A DNA stretch of 64,000 bases from Pseudoduganella flava (GTDB lineage: Bacteria > Pseudomonadota > Gammaproteobacteria > Burkholderiales > Burkholderiaceae_D): positions 1 through 64,000 of the forward strand of contig NZ_VLKW01000011.1 in the NCBI RefSeq assembly GCF_007830495.1, given 5' to 3'. Below, piece after piece: positions 26,564 through 36,169 of the stretch. Position 1 is the first letter of the stretch. Each line of letters opens with the position of its first letter. A program made the translations under genes and the position numbers. Below the pieces are notes generated by a model. It did no database searches, was not told the DNA's origin, and saw nothing but the letters and a program-made list of their open reading frames with translations.

Positions 26564-27229
26564 TTGATCACGAGCAGGTTGCTCAGCAGTATTCCGAATA
26601 TCGTCCATGGTTTCGGCACCGAGGCCCAACTGGTGCCGCATGTGCTGCAGCCCGTGTGGGACCTGCGGCCGGACAAGCGCCAGGTGCACGGCACCCGCTT
26701 CGTGCGCATCGACGAGCACTGCCAGCCGGTCGGCGATGCGGATGCGTTCCACACGCGGCACGCCGGCATTCCCGTTTCCGTGATCGCGGCAGATTGCGTG
26801 CCGCTGCTGCTGGCGCGGCGCGACGGCGCTCACGTGGCCGCTGTCCATGCGGGCTGGCGCGGGCTCGCCGATGGCATCATCCCCCGTGTGCTGGCCGACG
26901 TCGAAGCCGGCGCGCACTGGGTCGCGGCGATCGGCCCGACGATCTGTGCGGATTGCTATGAAGTGAGCGAGGAGCTGGCGCTGGAGTTCGCGCGCCGCTT
27001 TGCCGACATCGCGCCGCATGAACTGCTGCCGCGCCACCGCCACCTGAACCTGCGCGCCGTCGCCGAGCACCAGCTGCGGCAGGCCGGCGTGACGGACATC
27101 GACCACGTCGGCGGCTGCACCTGCTGCGCCCGCGACGAGCAGGGCACGCGCATCTTCCGCAGCTACCGGCGGGGCGACCGCAACTCGCAGCAGCACGCGG
27201 GCCTGTATATCGACGCAGGGAGCAAATAA
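26564..27229 (+). CDS. pgeF: laccase-domain (YfiH/PgeF) multicopper polyphenol oxidase-type protein
   Basis: 221 residues, slightly short for a family of about 240-250. Translation appears to start at TTG (26564-26566) with GAGGAG six bases upstream; no ATG fits. Family motifs are clear: QVHGT, AADCVPLLLA, AAVHAGWRGLADGI, GPTICADCYEVSEEL and the C-terminal CTCC with FRSYRRGDRNSQQ. The conserved His and Cys residues form the metal site. Members have been assigned purine-nucleoside processing and peptidoglycan-editing activities; which applies here cannot be told. In E. coli it follows rluD-bamD, but that context is absent here. Confidence 0.9.
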   Translation: MITSRLLSSIPNIVHGFGTEAQLVPHVLQPVWDLRPDKRQVHGTRFVRIDEHCQPVGDADAFHTRHAGIPVSVIAADCVPLLLARRDGAHVAAVHAGWRGLADGIIPRVLADVEAGAHWVAAIGPTICADCYEVSEELALEFARRFADIAPHELLPRHRHLNLRAVAEHQLRQAGVTDIDHVGGCTCCARDEQGTRIFRSYRRGDRNSQQHAGLYIDAGSK

Positions 27230-27326
27230 GCGTGGGATGAAACGCCGGCGCGAAGGTGCCGGTGCGCGTGCATCGGCGGCGGCGCGCTCCTAGAATGACT
27301 TCATCGTCAACCAACACCAACCACCG

Positions 27327-28193
27327 ATGAAGCAGACCGCCATTGCCACCGCCCTGTGTGCCGCAACCCTGTTCGCCCACCTGCCGCTTGCCCACGCCAC
27401 CGACTGGGACGAGCCACAGGAACCGTTCCCCATCTACGGCAACACGTACTACGTGGGCCCGCACGGCGTCGGCTCGGTGCTGGTGACGTCGCCCGCCGGC
27501 CATATCCTGATCGATGCGGGCACGCCGAAGTCGCCCGCCGCCATCGTGGCCAGCATCCGCAAGCTGGGCTTCCAGCCGACCGACGTGAAATACATCCTGA
27601 CGTCGCACGAGCACTACGATCACGTGGGCGGCGCCGCCGAGCTGCAGCGGTTGACGGGCGCCGTCGTCGTCGGCAGCGAGCGCAGCGTGCCGGTGCTCGT
27701 CAGCGGCAAGCCAGACAAGGCCGACCCGCAACTGGGCAGCCTGCCGGACATGGCTCCCGTCGCGCGCACCCGCGCCGTGAAGGAGGGCGACGTGATCAAG
27801 CTGGGACCGCTGGCAATCACGGCGCACGACACGCCGGGCCATACGCCGGGCGGCCTGTCATGGACGTGGCAATCGGTGGAGAACGGCCGCGCTGCGAACA
27901 TGGTGTATGCGGACAGCTTGAACGCGTTCGGCCTGCACGGCTTCCGCTATGGCGGCGATGCGCGCTGGCCGCAGGCGAAGGCGCAGCTGGAAGCGTCGAT
28001 CGCGAAGATCGCCGCGCTGCCGTGCGATGTACTGATCGCCGCGCACCCGGACCTGGCCGACCTGTGGGAACGCAAGGCGCAACAGGCGCAGCGCGGCAAC
28101 GCGGCGTTCATCGATCCGAAAGCTTGCCGCGCCTATGCGGAACTGGGCCGCAAGCGCCTCGCCAAGCAGCTCGGCGAGGAAGCGGCCCGCTGA
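27327..28193 (+). CDS. subclass B3-like metallo-beta-lactamase
   Basis: 288 residues with signal peptide MKQTAIATALCAATLFAHLPLAHA. The zinc motif is HEHYDH (94-99), followed by GHTPGG and a late AAHPDL, which together supply the ligands expected for B3 enzymes (His116, His118, Asp120, His121, His196, His263 in standard numbering). FGLHGFRYGGD also fits B3 proteins. It would hydrolyse beta-lactams including carbapenems in the periplasm, but a different MBL-fold hydrolase activity cannot be excluded. TAGAAT at 27292-27297 is a probable -10; the ATG has no clear Shine-Dalgarno. Confidence 0.85.
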   Translation: MKQTAIATALCAATLFAHLPLAHATDWDEPQEPFPIYGNTYYVGPHGVGSVLVTSPAGHILIDAGTPKSPAAIVASIRKLGFQPTDVKYILTSHEHYDHVGGAAELQRLTGAVVVGSERSVPVLVSGKPDKADPQLGSLPDMAPVARTRAVKEGDVIKLGPLAITAHDTPGHTPGGLSWTWQSVENGRAANMVYADSLNAFGLHGFRYGGDARWPQAKAQLEASIAKIAALPCDVLIAAHPDLADLWERKAQQAQRGNAAFIDPKACRAYAELGRKRLAKQLGEEAAR

Positions 28194-28227
28194 AGTTACG
28201 CCTGCCTGGGATTACGCCTACCGGGGA

Positions 28228-29496
28228 TCACGCCTTCAGGTAGCCGTGCTTGCGCGAGTCCGGCATGATCCACGACGCGCCCAGCGCGACGGCGCAGACG
28301 ATGCTGACGTACCAGAAGAACGCGCTCTCGTGGCCGTGCGACTTGAACAGCAGCGCCACGTATTCGGCGGTGCCGCCGAAGGCCGCGTTGCCGATCGCGT
28401 ACGACAGGCCGACGGCCAGCGCGCGAATCTCCGGCGGGAACATCTCGGCCTTCACGATGCCGCTGATCGACGTGTAGAAGCTGACGCCCGCCAGCGCCGC
28501 CATCACCAGCGCGAACGCCTGCACGGGCGACTGCACCTGGCCGATGGCCGTCATCACGGGCACCGTGCCGAGCATCGTGATGACGCCGAACGCGATCATC
28601 ATGTTGCGCCGGCCGATGCGGTCCGACAGCGCGCCGAACGCCGGCTGCAGCAGCATGAAGCAGAACAGCACGGCCGTCATCGTCAACGTCGCCACCTCGG
28701 CATTCATGTGCGCCGTGTTGACGAGGTATTTCTGCATATACGTCGTGTACGTGTAGAACGCCAGCGAACCGCCGGCCGTGTAGCCGAGCACCGTCAGCAA
28801 TGCGCGCGGGTGTTCCAGCACGCCGGCGATCGTGCCGGCCTTTTCGCTCTTGCTCGATTCGGTCGCCGTCTCCACCAGCGCGCGGCGCAGGAACAGCGCG
28901 ACCAGCGCCGCGAGCGCGCCGATGAAGAACGGGATGCGCCAGCCCCATGCGCGCAGCTCGTCCGGCGCCAGGAACTGCTGCAGCACGACGAGCACCAGCG
29001 TCGCGAGCAGCTGCCCGCCGATCAGCGTGACGTACTGGAACGACGCATAGAAGCCCCGCTTGCCGGCGACGGCCACCTCGCTCATGTAGGTGGCACTCGT
29101 ACCGTACTCGCCGCCCACCGACAGGCCCTGGATCAGGCGTGCGACGAGCAGCAGGAACGGCGCCCAGAAGCCGATGCTCGCATAGGTGGGCAGCAAGCCC
29201 ACCATCAGGGAGCCGAAGCACATCATCAGCACGGAGATCATCATCGACGTGCGGCGCCCGAGGCGGTCGGCGATGCGGCCGAACAGCCAGCCGCCCAATG
29301 GGCGCATGAAGAAGCCGACGGCGAAGATGCCGGCCGTGTTGAGCAGCTGCGACGTGGCGTCGCCTTTCGGGAAGAACGCGGCGGCGAAGTACAGCGACGT
29401 GAACGAATAGGCGTAGAAGTCGTACCATTCGACGAGATTGCCCGACGAGGCACCGACGATCGCGATGACAGGGTTATGGATCTTATGATCGCTCAT
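28228..29496 (-). CDS. MFS transporter of the metabolite:H+ symporter (MHS) family
   Basis: 422 residues from the Met of MSDHKIHNP; another ATG at 29514 is less likely. About 12 transmembrane helices. The family start SSGNLVEWYDFYAYSFTS and the loop motif RPLGGWLFGRIADRLGRRT are diagnostic, as are GLSVGGEYGTSATYMSE and WGWRIPFFIGAL. MHS proteins import dicarboxylates, 2-oxoglutarate, shikimate or aromatic acids with protons. 2-Oxoglutarate/dicarboxylate is the closest guess, without a binding-site argument. Confidence 0.92.
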   Translation of the reverse strand: MSDHKIHNPVIAIVGASSGNLVEWYDFYAYSFTSLYFAAAFFPKGDATSQLLNTAGIFAVGFFMRPLGGWLFGRIADRLGRRTSMMISVLMMCFGSLMVGLLPTYASIGFWAPFLLLVARLIQGLSVGGEYGTSATYMSEVAVAGKRGFYASFQYVTLIGGQLLATLVLVVLQQFLAPDELRAWGWRIPFFIGALAALVALFLRRALVETATESSKSEKAGTIAGVLEHPRALLTVLGYTAGGSLAFYTYTTYMQKYLVNTAHMNAEVATLTMTAVLFCFMLLQPAFGALSDRIGRRNMMIAFGVITMLGTVPVMTAIGQVQSPVQAFALVMAALAGVSFYTSISGIVKAEMFPPEIRALAVGLSYAIGNAAFGGTAEYVALLFKSHGHESAFFWYVSIVCAVALGASWIMPDSRKHGYLKA

Positions 29497-29637
29497 GATG
29501 GAATTCCGTGACAAACACGGGGGCCATCATAACGGCTGCGGTGATAAAAGGGCTGCCCGATTGGGAGGGGCGATGGACTGTACGAAGGAGGGGGTGGACG
29601 GCGTGTGGGCTTGCTGCGTACCGGCCCTGCGGCCCAT

Positions 29638-29664
29638 AAAAAAACCCGCGCCAGGCGGCGCGGG
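29638..29664 (-). terminator. intrinsic terminator
   Basis: On the minus strand CCCGCGCC/GGCGCGGG followed by seven T. It terminates the Ala/Lys-rich protein gene at 29724-30080. Confidence 0.9.
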
Positions 29665-29723
29665 TAAGGGAGGCTCTTATGTGATTCTCAGCCTGAGAGT
29701 AGCTATAAGTATCCGGCGTGCGT

Positions 29724-30080
29724 TCAGTGCGTCTGCGGCGTGGTGGTGACCGCGGACTGCTTGTCTTCCTTGGCTTCGGCTTTCTTGTGCGCTGCCTTGG
29801 CGTGTGCCTTGGCTTTCTTCTCTTTTGCGTCAGCCTTGGCTTCAGCCACGTCTTTCTTCGCTTCCGCGGTTTCCTTGGCGACCTTCTCGTCGGCCTTTGC
29901 CGATTCCTTGGCTGCCTTCGCATCGGCCTTGGCTACTTCCTTCTGCTCCTTCGCGACAGCCTTGTCGTGCTTGGCTTCAGCGTGCGGAGCAGCGGCCGGC
30001 GCGGTCGTCGGGGCGGGCGTCTGAGCGAATGCGGCACCAGCGAACAGACCTGCGATCAGGGTAGCGATTACTTTTTTCAT
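29724..30080 (-). CDS. exported Ala/Lys-rich coiled-coil protein
   Basis: 118 residues. Clear signal peptide MKKVIATLIAGLFAGAAFA with cleavage before Q. The mature part is almost only Ala, Lys, Glu and Asp in heptad-like repeats (EVAKADAKAAKESAKADEK), giving a highly charged helix. The low-complexity tail resembles histone-H1-like or phasin-like repeats, but the signal peptide places it in the periplasm or outside. GAGGAC precedes the start; an intrinsic terminator follows. Function unknown. Confidence 0.8.
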   Translation of the reverse strand: MKKVIATLIAGLFAGAAFAQTPAPTTAPAAAPHAEAKHDKAVAKEQKEVAKADAKAAKESAKADEKVAKETAEAKKDVAEAKADAKEKKAKAHAKAAHKKAEAKEDKQSAVTTTPQTH

Positions 30081-30254
30081 GGCGTAGTCCTCATTTGGTT
30101 ACTCATCTTGGGCGACACACTCATTTGCTGTGTCGTTGTGCAGAAAACGCGGCCCGTTTCGCGCCAGTTGACGGGATTTACATCTGTTACAAATCGCCGC
30201 TCTTCTGTTAGCTGACGTACCGATGCATGCGCCGCCGGGGCCTACAGTGTGACC

Positions 30255-32921
30255 ATGAAAGACTCCCTGAAACTCTACAAGGCCAAGCGCAATTTCGCGA
30301 TCACGCCCGAGCCTGCCGAAGGCGGCGAGGAGGGTACCGAAGCGCTGACGTTCGTGATCCAGAAGCACTGGGCCACGCGGCTGCACTACGACTTCCGCCT
30401 GGAGCTGGACGGCACGATGAAAAGCTGGGCCGTGCCGAAAGGCCCCAGCTACGACAGCCACGACAAGCGCATGGCCGTGCACGTGGAGGATCATCCGATC
30501 TCGTACAACGACTTCGAAGGCGTGATCCCCGAGAAGCAGTACGGCGCCGGCAAGGTGATCATCTGGGACAAGGGCACGTGGCACCCGATCGGCGACCCGC
30601 GCAAGGGCTACCGCGACGGCAACCTGAAGTTCGAGCTGCGCGGTCACAAGATGCACGGCCGCTGGGTGCTGGTGCGCATGAGGCGCTCCGGCGAGAAGCA
30701 GGAACCGTGGCTCCTGATCAAGGAGAACGACGAATACGTGCGCGCCGCCGACGAGTTCTCCGTCGTCGACGAGATGCCCGACAGCGTGAAGGCGCTCGGC
30801 ATGCCGACCGGCGAACGGCTGACGCCCGCGGCCGACGAGGCCGAGAGCACGGCGCTGGCGCACCAGGGCAAGCCGGCGCGCAAGAAGGCGGCGGGCAGCG
30901 CTGCGAAGGGTGCCGCAACGAGCACGGCCAAGCCCGCCAAGTCTGCGAAGACTGCTGTCGCCAAGCCGGGCGCGAAGGCGAAGATGCCGGCCACGCTGTC
31001 GCCCGAGCTGGCGACGCTGGTCGATGCGCCGCCGCCCGATCCCGCCGACTGGATCTTCGAACTGAAGTTCGACGGCTACCGGCTGCTGGCCCGCGTCGAA
31101 GGCGGCAACATTGGCCTGTGGACGCGTAACGGCAACGACTGGACGCACAAGCTCGAACCGCTGCGCGCGGCGATCGAGAAGATGCGGCTGCCTGACGGCT
31201 GGTACGACGGCGAGATCGTCGTGCACGACCAGAACGGCAAGCCGAACTTCGGCCTGCTGCAGCAGGCGTTCGACGGCTCCCGGACGAAGAACATCGTTTA
31301 CTTCGTGTTCGACGCGCCTTACCTCGACGGCCACGACCTGCGCGACGTGCCGCTGGCACAGCGCCGCGAGCTGTTGAAGACGGTGTTGGACGCGAAGGGC
31401 AACGACACGGTGCGCTTCTCGGCCGAGCTGGATGCGCCGCCCGCCGAGATCGTCGCGGCGGCATGCCGCATGGGCCTGGAAGGCATCATCGGCAAGCGCC
31501 GCGACGCCACCTACGTATCGCGCCGCTCGGGCGACTGGATCAAGCTGAAGTGCGCGCTGCGGCAGGAGTTCGTCATCGGCGGCTATACGGATCCGCAGGG
31601 CTCGCGCGTGGGCATCGGCTCGCTGCTGCTGGGCTATTATGACGACGCCGGCAAGCTGCATTACGCCGGCAACGTCGGCGCCGGGTTCAACGAGAAGTCG
31701 CTGCGCGACATCACGGCGAAGCTGCACAAGCTGGCCAGCGACACGAACCCGTTCGCGCCGACCAAGGCGATCGAGAAGAAGGCACATTGGGTCAAGCCCA
31801 CGCTGGTGGCCGAGGTGACGTTCGGCGAATGGACCGGCAGCGGCTCGATCCGCCATTCCGTATTCCAGGGCCTGCGCAAGGACAAGAAGGCGGCCAGCAT
31901 CCGCCGCGAGCAGGCCGCCCACGTGGAGGACGTCATGCAGACACAGAGCACAACGAAGGCAGCACCCGTGCGCGGCAAGGCCAAGGCCAAGGCCAAGGCC
32001 GACCCGGTGGCCGAATCGGACGTCGGCAGCAAGCTGCCCGCGTCGCTGAAGGTGACGAACCCGGACCGGCTGATCGACCCCGCCAGCGGCATGACGAAGA
32101 TCGGCCTGGTGCGCTACTACGCGCTGGTGGCCGACCTGATGCTGGAACACCTGAAGGGCCGGCCGGTGGCGCTGGTGCGGGCGCCGGCCGGTGTCGGCGG
32201 CGAGCTGTTCTTCCAGAAGCACTCGGAGGTCGGCAAGCTGCCCGGCGTGAAGCAGCTGCCGCAGGAACTCGACCCGGATCACCCGACGATGCTGGAAGTG
32301 GCGACCACGCAGGGCCTGCTGTCGTGCGCGCAGTGGAACGTCGTCGAGCTGCACACGCAGAACGCGTTTGCCCGCACTTACGACAAGCCGAACCGGATGA
32401 TTTTCGACCTGGACCCGGGGCAGGGCGTGACGTGGGAACGCATCCAGGAAGCGGCGCAGCTGATGCGCGCGTTCCTCGAGGAGCTGGGCCTGCCGACGTT
32501 CCTGAAGACGAGCGGCGGCAAGGGGCTGCACGTCGTCGTACCCGTGAAGCCGCAGCACGACTGGGATACGGTGAAAGGCTTCTCGAAGCTGATCGTCGAG
32601 CACATGGCGCGCACATTACCGGACCGCTTCGCGTTCAAGAGCGGCCCGAAGAACCGCGTCGGCAAGATCTTCATCGACTATCTGCGCAACGGCCGCGGCG
32701 CCACCACCGTATGCGCGTGGTCGGCGCGGACCCGTCCGGGTTTGGGCATCTCGGTGCCCGTCGCCTGGGACGAGCTGCCGCACCTGAAGGGCGGCGACCA
32801 GTGGACCGTGGCCACCGTCCACACGCGGCTCGACCATGGCAACGCGCCATGGGCCGATTATGCGAAGAGCGCCGTCAGTATCACGAAGGCGATGAAGCAG
32901 ATGGGGTATACGGGGGCTTGA
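30255..32921 (+). CDS. ligD: ATP-dependent DNA ligase D (phosphoesterase-ligase-polymerase)
   Basis: 888 residues. Domain order: 3'-phosphoesterase (about 10-180; HYDFRLELDGTMKSWAVPKG), an Ala/Lys linker, ATP-dependent ligase (about 245-560) with adenylation Lys271 in ELKFDGYR, a second Lys/Ala linker, and the primase-polymerase (about 600-885) with FDLDPG and the KTSGGKGLHV region. It fills, trims and seals broken DNA ends together with Ku, which is encoded at 38556-39632. No Shine-Dalgarno is seen, but TACAGT (30243-30248) ends six bases before the ATG, so a leaderless transcript is possible; a GTG start at 30249 is the alternative. Confidence 0.96.
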   Translation: MKDSLKLYKAKRNFAITPEPAEGGEEGTEALTFVIQKHWATRLHYDFRLELDGTMKSWAVPKGPSYDSHDKRMAVHVEDHPISYNDFEGVIPEKQYGAGKVIIWDKGTWHPIGDPRKGYRDGNLKFELRGHKMHGRWVLVRMRRSGEKQEPWLLIKENDEYVRAADEFSVVDEMPDSVKALGMPTGERLTPAADEAESTALAHQGKPARKKAAGSAAKGAATSTAKPAKSAKTAVAKPGAKAKMPATLSPELATLVDAPPPDPADWIFELKFDGYRLLARVEGGNIGLWTRNGNDWTHKLEPLRAAIEKMRLPDGWYDGEIVVHDQNGKPNFGLLQQAFDGSRTKNIVYFVFDAPYLDGHDLRDVPLAQRRELLKTVLDAKGNDTVRFSAELDAPPAEIVAAACRMGLEGIIGKRRDATYVSRRSGDWIKLKCALRQEFVIGGYTDPQGSRVGIGSLLLGYYDDAGKLHYAGNVGAGFNEKSLRDITAKLHKLASDTNPFAPTKAIEKKAHWVKPTLVAEVTFGEWTGSGSIRHSVFQGLRKDKKAASIRREQAAHVEDVMQTQSTTKAAPVRGKAKAKAKADPVAESDVGSKLPASLKVTNPDRLIDPASGMTKIGLVRYYALVADLMLEHLKGRPVALVRAPAGVGGELFFQKHSEVGKLPGVKQLPQELDPDHPTMLEVATTQGLLSCAQWNVVELHTQNAFARTYDKPNRMIFDLDPGQGVTWERIQEAAQLMRAFLEELGLPTFLKTSGGKGLHVVVPVKPQHDWDTVKGFSKLIVEHMARTLPDRFAFKSGPKNRVGKIFIDYLRNGRGATTVCAWSARTRPGLGISVPVAWDELPHLKGGDQWTVATVHTRLDHGNAPWADYAKSAVSITKAMKQMGYTGA

Positions 32922-32969
32922 TGCGGGGGGGCTTAATGCGGGGGACTTGATGCGGGGGACTTGATGCGG
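32917..32969. repeat. short tandem repeat after ligD
   Basis: Nearly four copies of a 14-15 bp unit CTTGATGCGGGGGA, beginning in the ligD stop codon region. Probably a slippage product; the 166-bp gap otherwise shows only the promoter of the next gene. Confidence 0.75.
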
Positions 32970-33087
32970 CGCGCGCGGTTGGCGACGCGGGGGCGCCCGG
33001 CGCAACGGCCTGGCGCTGGCGGGACGATCGTGTGCCGACGCTCTCCCGCGCCTGCCCGCGTCGTCGGCGTGCTGGTAACATCGCCGC

Positions 33088-33573
33088 ATGAATACTGATC
33101 GATTTGCCGATTGCCGCGGGCGGCTCGACCTGCTGGCCGACCTGAATGCCGAGAGGACGGACGTCTTCGCGGCCTACGACCTGGAACGCTTGCCCGCTGC
33201 GGCCGATCTGGAGGAGGCGGTTGGCCGTCACTTCGAACTGGTCGGAAAAACGCGGTACGACCCGCCGCGCGACTATCCCGCCGCCACCTGGCACATCACG
33301 CTGGAAGAAATCAGCGGGCCGTTCGAACATACGCTGCACCGCATGTGCGAGCGATGGTTCTTCCGCTCGGAGGTGCTGGCGGCGGTACCGTTATCGCCGC
33401 ACCGCGAAAACGTGGTGAACGGTTTCCTGGCCGGCCTGGTCGCGGCCATCGGCAACTGCCGCACGTGGCGCGTCCACATCGCCCCGCAGTGCTGGTATGG
33501 AATCGAATGGGACCACGTCGCGTTCGAAGCCGTGGACGGACGCTACATGCTGTCGTTCATGCGCAGCGACTGA
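33088..33573 (+). CDS. hypothetical protein, 161 residues
   Basis: No family recognised. A soluble, mixed alpha/beta protein with several Trp and aromatic residues (HITLEEISGPFEHTLHRM, WYGIEWDHVAFEAVDGRYML). No signal peptide or membrane helix. TAACAT (33076-33081) ends six bases before the ATG and there is no Shine-Dalgarno, so a leaderless mRNA is possible. It lies between ligD and a lipoprotein gene, with no sign of an operon. Confidence 0.7.
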   Translation: MNTDRFADCRGRLDLLADLNAERTDVFAAYDLERLPAAADLEEAVGRHFELVGKTRYDPPRDYPAATWHITLEEISGPFEHTLHRMCERWFFRSEVLAAVPLSPHRENVVNGFLAGLVAAIGNCRTWRVHIAPQCWYGIEWDHVAFEAVDGRYMLSFMRSD

Positions 33574-33732
33574 TGCGTGCCGGTGGGTTCAACAGGCGGA
33601 GCCACCGGCATGAATGGCCTTCGGGCGAGAAGGCACCGTTGGACCGCGTCTTGATCGCGTCTTTGCAAAGGCGGCAAAATCCGGCATCATTGCCATCCTT
33701 GTAACTTCGGCCGATTGCCCGGCCTTGTCGCG

Positions 33733-34614
33733 ATGCAGCGCATTCTGATGTTGACCACCCTCGCTTGCTTGGCCGCGTGTTCGCGGCAACAGGAATCCTT
33801 GGCGCCGGCCAATGTGGCCGTGGCCGCACCTGTCGCCGCCGCGCGGGCGGAAAGCGCCACGCCGGCCGGGCCCCGCGACCTGGGCCGCGCCAAGGCAGGC
33901 GAATGGATGGCCGCGATCTTCGGCGACCGCTACGACGCCAAGGCGCGCCGCGCGCTGACCGGCAGCGCCGACGAAGGCTTCAACGCACTATCGTTCGTCG
34001 CCGCGGCGCAGCTGGAGGCAGGGCGGGTCGCCGTGATCGTCAATGGGACTCCCGCCGACGCGGCGGGCGCCGAGCAGGCATCCCATGCGGAAGGGGGCGA
34101 CATGCACGTGTTCGTGCTGCGCAGCGCGGGCGCCGGCTGGCAGGTGAGCGACCGTTACGAGAACGTCGCGAACCTTGGCTCGCACGGCCACTTCGGCGCC
34201 GTCAAGTGGATCGCCCTCGCGCCGGGCAAGCCGGGCTTCATCGTCTCGTCGGGTGGGGTGTGGCAGGGCTACGAGATACTCAGCGCGGACATCTTCGCGC
34301 TGGCCGGCGGCGTGCAGGCACTGGGTAGCTTCAACGAGCACTCGGGCAACTCGGGAGCCTGCGGACCGGAAGCCGACGAATGCTGGGACATCGGCGGCAA
34401 GATCAGCGTGGCACCCGCCGTGCCCGGGCAGGCCGGCGCACAGTACGCTGACCTCGTCGTCGACTTCACCGGAGAGCGCTACAAGGTGACGGAAGATGCC
34501 AAGGGCGGGCTCGAAAAGCACCACATCGCCGACGTGAAGCAGACTGCCCGCTATCGTTTCGACGGCAAGGCCTACAAGCTGGTGGCCGGCGAAAACCCCG
34601 TGCCGGGCGTGTAA
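33733..34614 (+). CDS. hypothetical lipoprotein
   Basis: 293 residues from ATG 33733; a TTG at 33715 is also in frame. Lipoprotein signal MQRILMLTTLACLAAC with the cysteine lipobox, so the mature protein is probably anchored to a membrane facing the periplasm. The body appears beta-rich, with a SGNSGACGPEADECWD segment holding a Cys pair and possible metal or calcium ligands. No enzyme motif recognised. It is convergent with the HD/LuxR regulator gene. Confidence 0.75.
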   Translation: MQRILMLTTLACLAACSRQQESLAPANVAVAAPVAAARAESATPAGPRDLGRAKAGEWMAAIFGDRYDAKARRALTGSADEGFNALSFVAAAQLEAGRVAVIVNGTPADAAGAEQASHAEGGDMHVFVLRSAGAGWQVSDRYENVANLGSHGHFGAVKWIALAPGKPGFIVSSGGVWQGYEILSADIFALAGGVQALGSFNEHSGNSGACGPEADECWDIGGKISVAPAVPGQAGAQYADLVVDFTGERYKVTEDAKGGLEKHHIADVKQTARYRFDGKAYKLVAGENPVPGV

Positions 34615-34701
34615 GCTGGGGCGTGGGACGGGCCGCCCGTTGACGCCGCGATCGGCCGCCCGGCCAGGGGCAATGCCGCTGAGTGGCCCCGACGCACTCG
34701 C

Positions 34702-36126
34702 CTAGATCAACCCCAACGTCAACGCCTTCAACGTCGCCGCCGCGCGCGTCGAGCATTCCAGTTTGCGGAAGATGCTTTCGATGTGCGTGCGCACCGTGCT
34801 GGGGCTGATGCGCAGCGCCCGTGCCGCTTCCTTGTTGCTCTCGCCGGTGCTGATCCGCCGCAGCACGTCCACTTCGCGGTCGGACAGCAGGCCGCTGCGG
34901 CGCGGTGCCGGCGCTTGCGTGCCGCCGGCCGAGGCAATCACGGCGTCCACCGCGGCGCGGTCGAAGCGCGCCGCCTGCGCCGCCAGCAGCGCGGTGGCGG
35001 CGGCCGGTTCGTAAGCCGGCCGCCATGGGCGCGGCGAGCACAAGGCCGTCCATGCGGCGGCGGCGGCCAGCACGCGGTGCGACGGGCTCAAGGCGTCGCC
35101 CGTCAGGCTGCGGAAGTAGCCGCTGCCGTCCAGCCGTTCGTAGACGTGCGACGCAAGCTGCGCTTCGGCTGTCAGCGCCGGTATCTGGATGGCGGCGCGC
35201 GCCGTCCAGTAGGGCACCAGCCGTACCTTTTCCCAGTCGGCCGTGCGCAGCTTGCCTTCGCGCTGCCACACTCCGTTTGGCACAGCGGCGCGGCCGAGGC
35301 CATGGATCAGTGCCGCACGGCCCACGCACTGCTGCTGCGCGGGAGGCAGGCCAAGCAGCGCGGCCGCGCCGCGTGCGACGTCGGCCACGCGGCGCGAGAA
35401 GCCGGCCAGCGCGGGCAGCTTCAGTTCCAGCATGTCCGCCACCAGCGTCAGCGCCACGCGCGTCTCGCTGGGCGGCGCATCGCCGCACGGTGTGTCGTCG
35501 TCCAGCGCATCGAGCCACGCGCGCGCGTGCGGCGTGACCAGGCGCACCAGCGCGGCCGGATACTTGCGGCCGGCAAGCTCGCCGATCAGCCGCAGCGCGG
35601 CGTCCAGGCCGTGGGCGCGTGACAGGATTTCCAGGTCGCCGGCCAGCGCGACGTGGAATACGGCATTGGGAATCGCGGCGCCGCGCAGCCGGTACGGCAT
35701 GCCGCTGCCGTCCACGTGCTCGAACACGTGGCGCAGCGCTTCCTCGACGGCGAGCGGCAGCCCAAGCATGCGGGCGATGTCGCCGGAGACTTCGCAATGG
35801 ACTTGCGCGAGCGGCGCGACGCTGGTGAAGGTCAGCGGGTGATTGGGCGGCAAGGTGCGCGTCAGCATCGCATGGCGGCCGCCCACGTCGTCGCCCATCA
35901 GCGCCGCGAAGCCGGACGCGTTCGCCGTGCAGCCGGACCAGCGCAGCAGGGCGACGGTGCGGGCCGTGGCGCAGCCCGCGGGGCCGGCGCCATCCATGTC
36001 GGCCACGCGCGCGGCCAGGCGCGCGGTGCGGATCGAATGGTCGGTCGGCTGGCCCATCGAAAGGTCGCCGACCAGCGCCAGCGCCTGCACGGCGTCGGCG
36101 ACGCTCACGGTATCGTCGAATGTCAT
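34702..36126 (-). CDS. LuxR-type regulator with two degenerate HD-GYP-like domains
   Basis: 474 residues. Two HD-GYP-like halves are seen, with HVDGSGMPYRLRG (137-149) and RLDGSGYFRSLTG (331-343) in place of the HxGxGYP motif. The second half has AALIHGLGRAAVP (271-283), where active enzymes have HD; here it is HG. Catalytic cyclic di-GMP hydrolysis is therefore unlikely and a sensing role more plausible. The C-terminal LuxR HTH (about 412-470; LSDREVDVLRRISTGESNKE) makes it a transcription factor. The start at 36126 has no Shine-Dalgarno; TACAGT on the minus strand (36139-36134) is seven bases upstream. Confidence 0.86.
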   Translation of the reverse strand: MTFDDTVSVADAVQALALVGDLSMGQPTDHSIRTARLAARVADMDGAGPAGCATARTVALLRWSGCTANASGFAALMGDDVGGRHAMLTRTLPPNHPLTFTSVAPLAQVHCEVSGDIARMLGLPLAVEEALRHVFEHVDGSGMPYRLRGAAIPNAVFHVALAGDLEILSRAHGLDAALRLIGELAGRKYPAALVRLVTPHARAWLDALDDDTPCGDAPPSETRVALTLVADMLELKLPALAGFSRRVADVARGAAALLGLPPAQQQCVGRAALIHGLGRAAVPNGVWQREGKLRTADWEKVRLVPYWTARAAIQIPALTAEAQLASHVYERLDGSGYFRSLTGDALSPSHRVLAAAAAWTALCSPRPWRPAYEPAAATALLAAQAARFDRAAVDAVIASAGGTQAPAPRRSGLLSDREVDVLRRISTGESNKEAARALRISPSTVRTHIESIFRKLECSTRAAATLKALTLGLI

Positions 36127-36169
36127 GGCCGCTACTGTAGCGGCCACGGCGCCCCGCGGCAAGGCAGCC

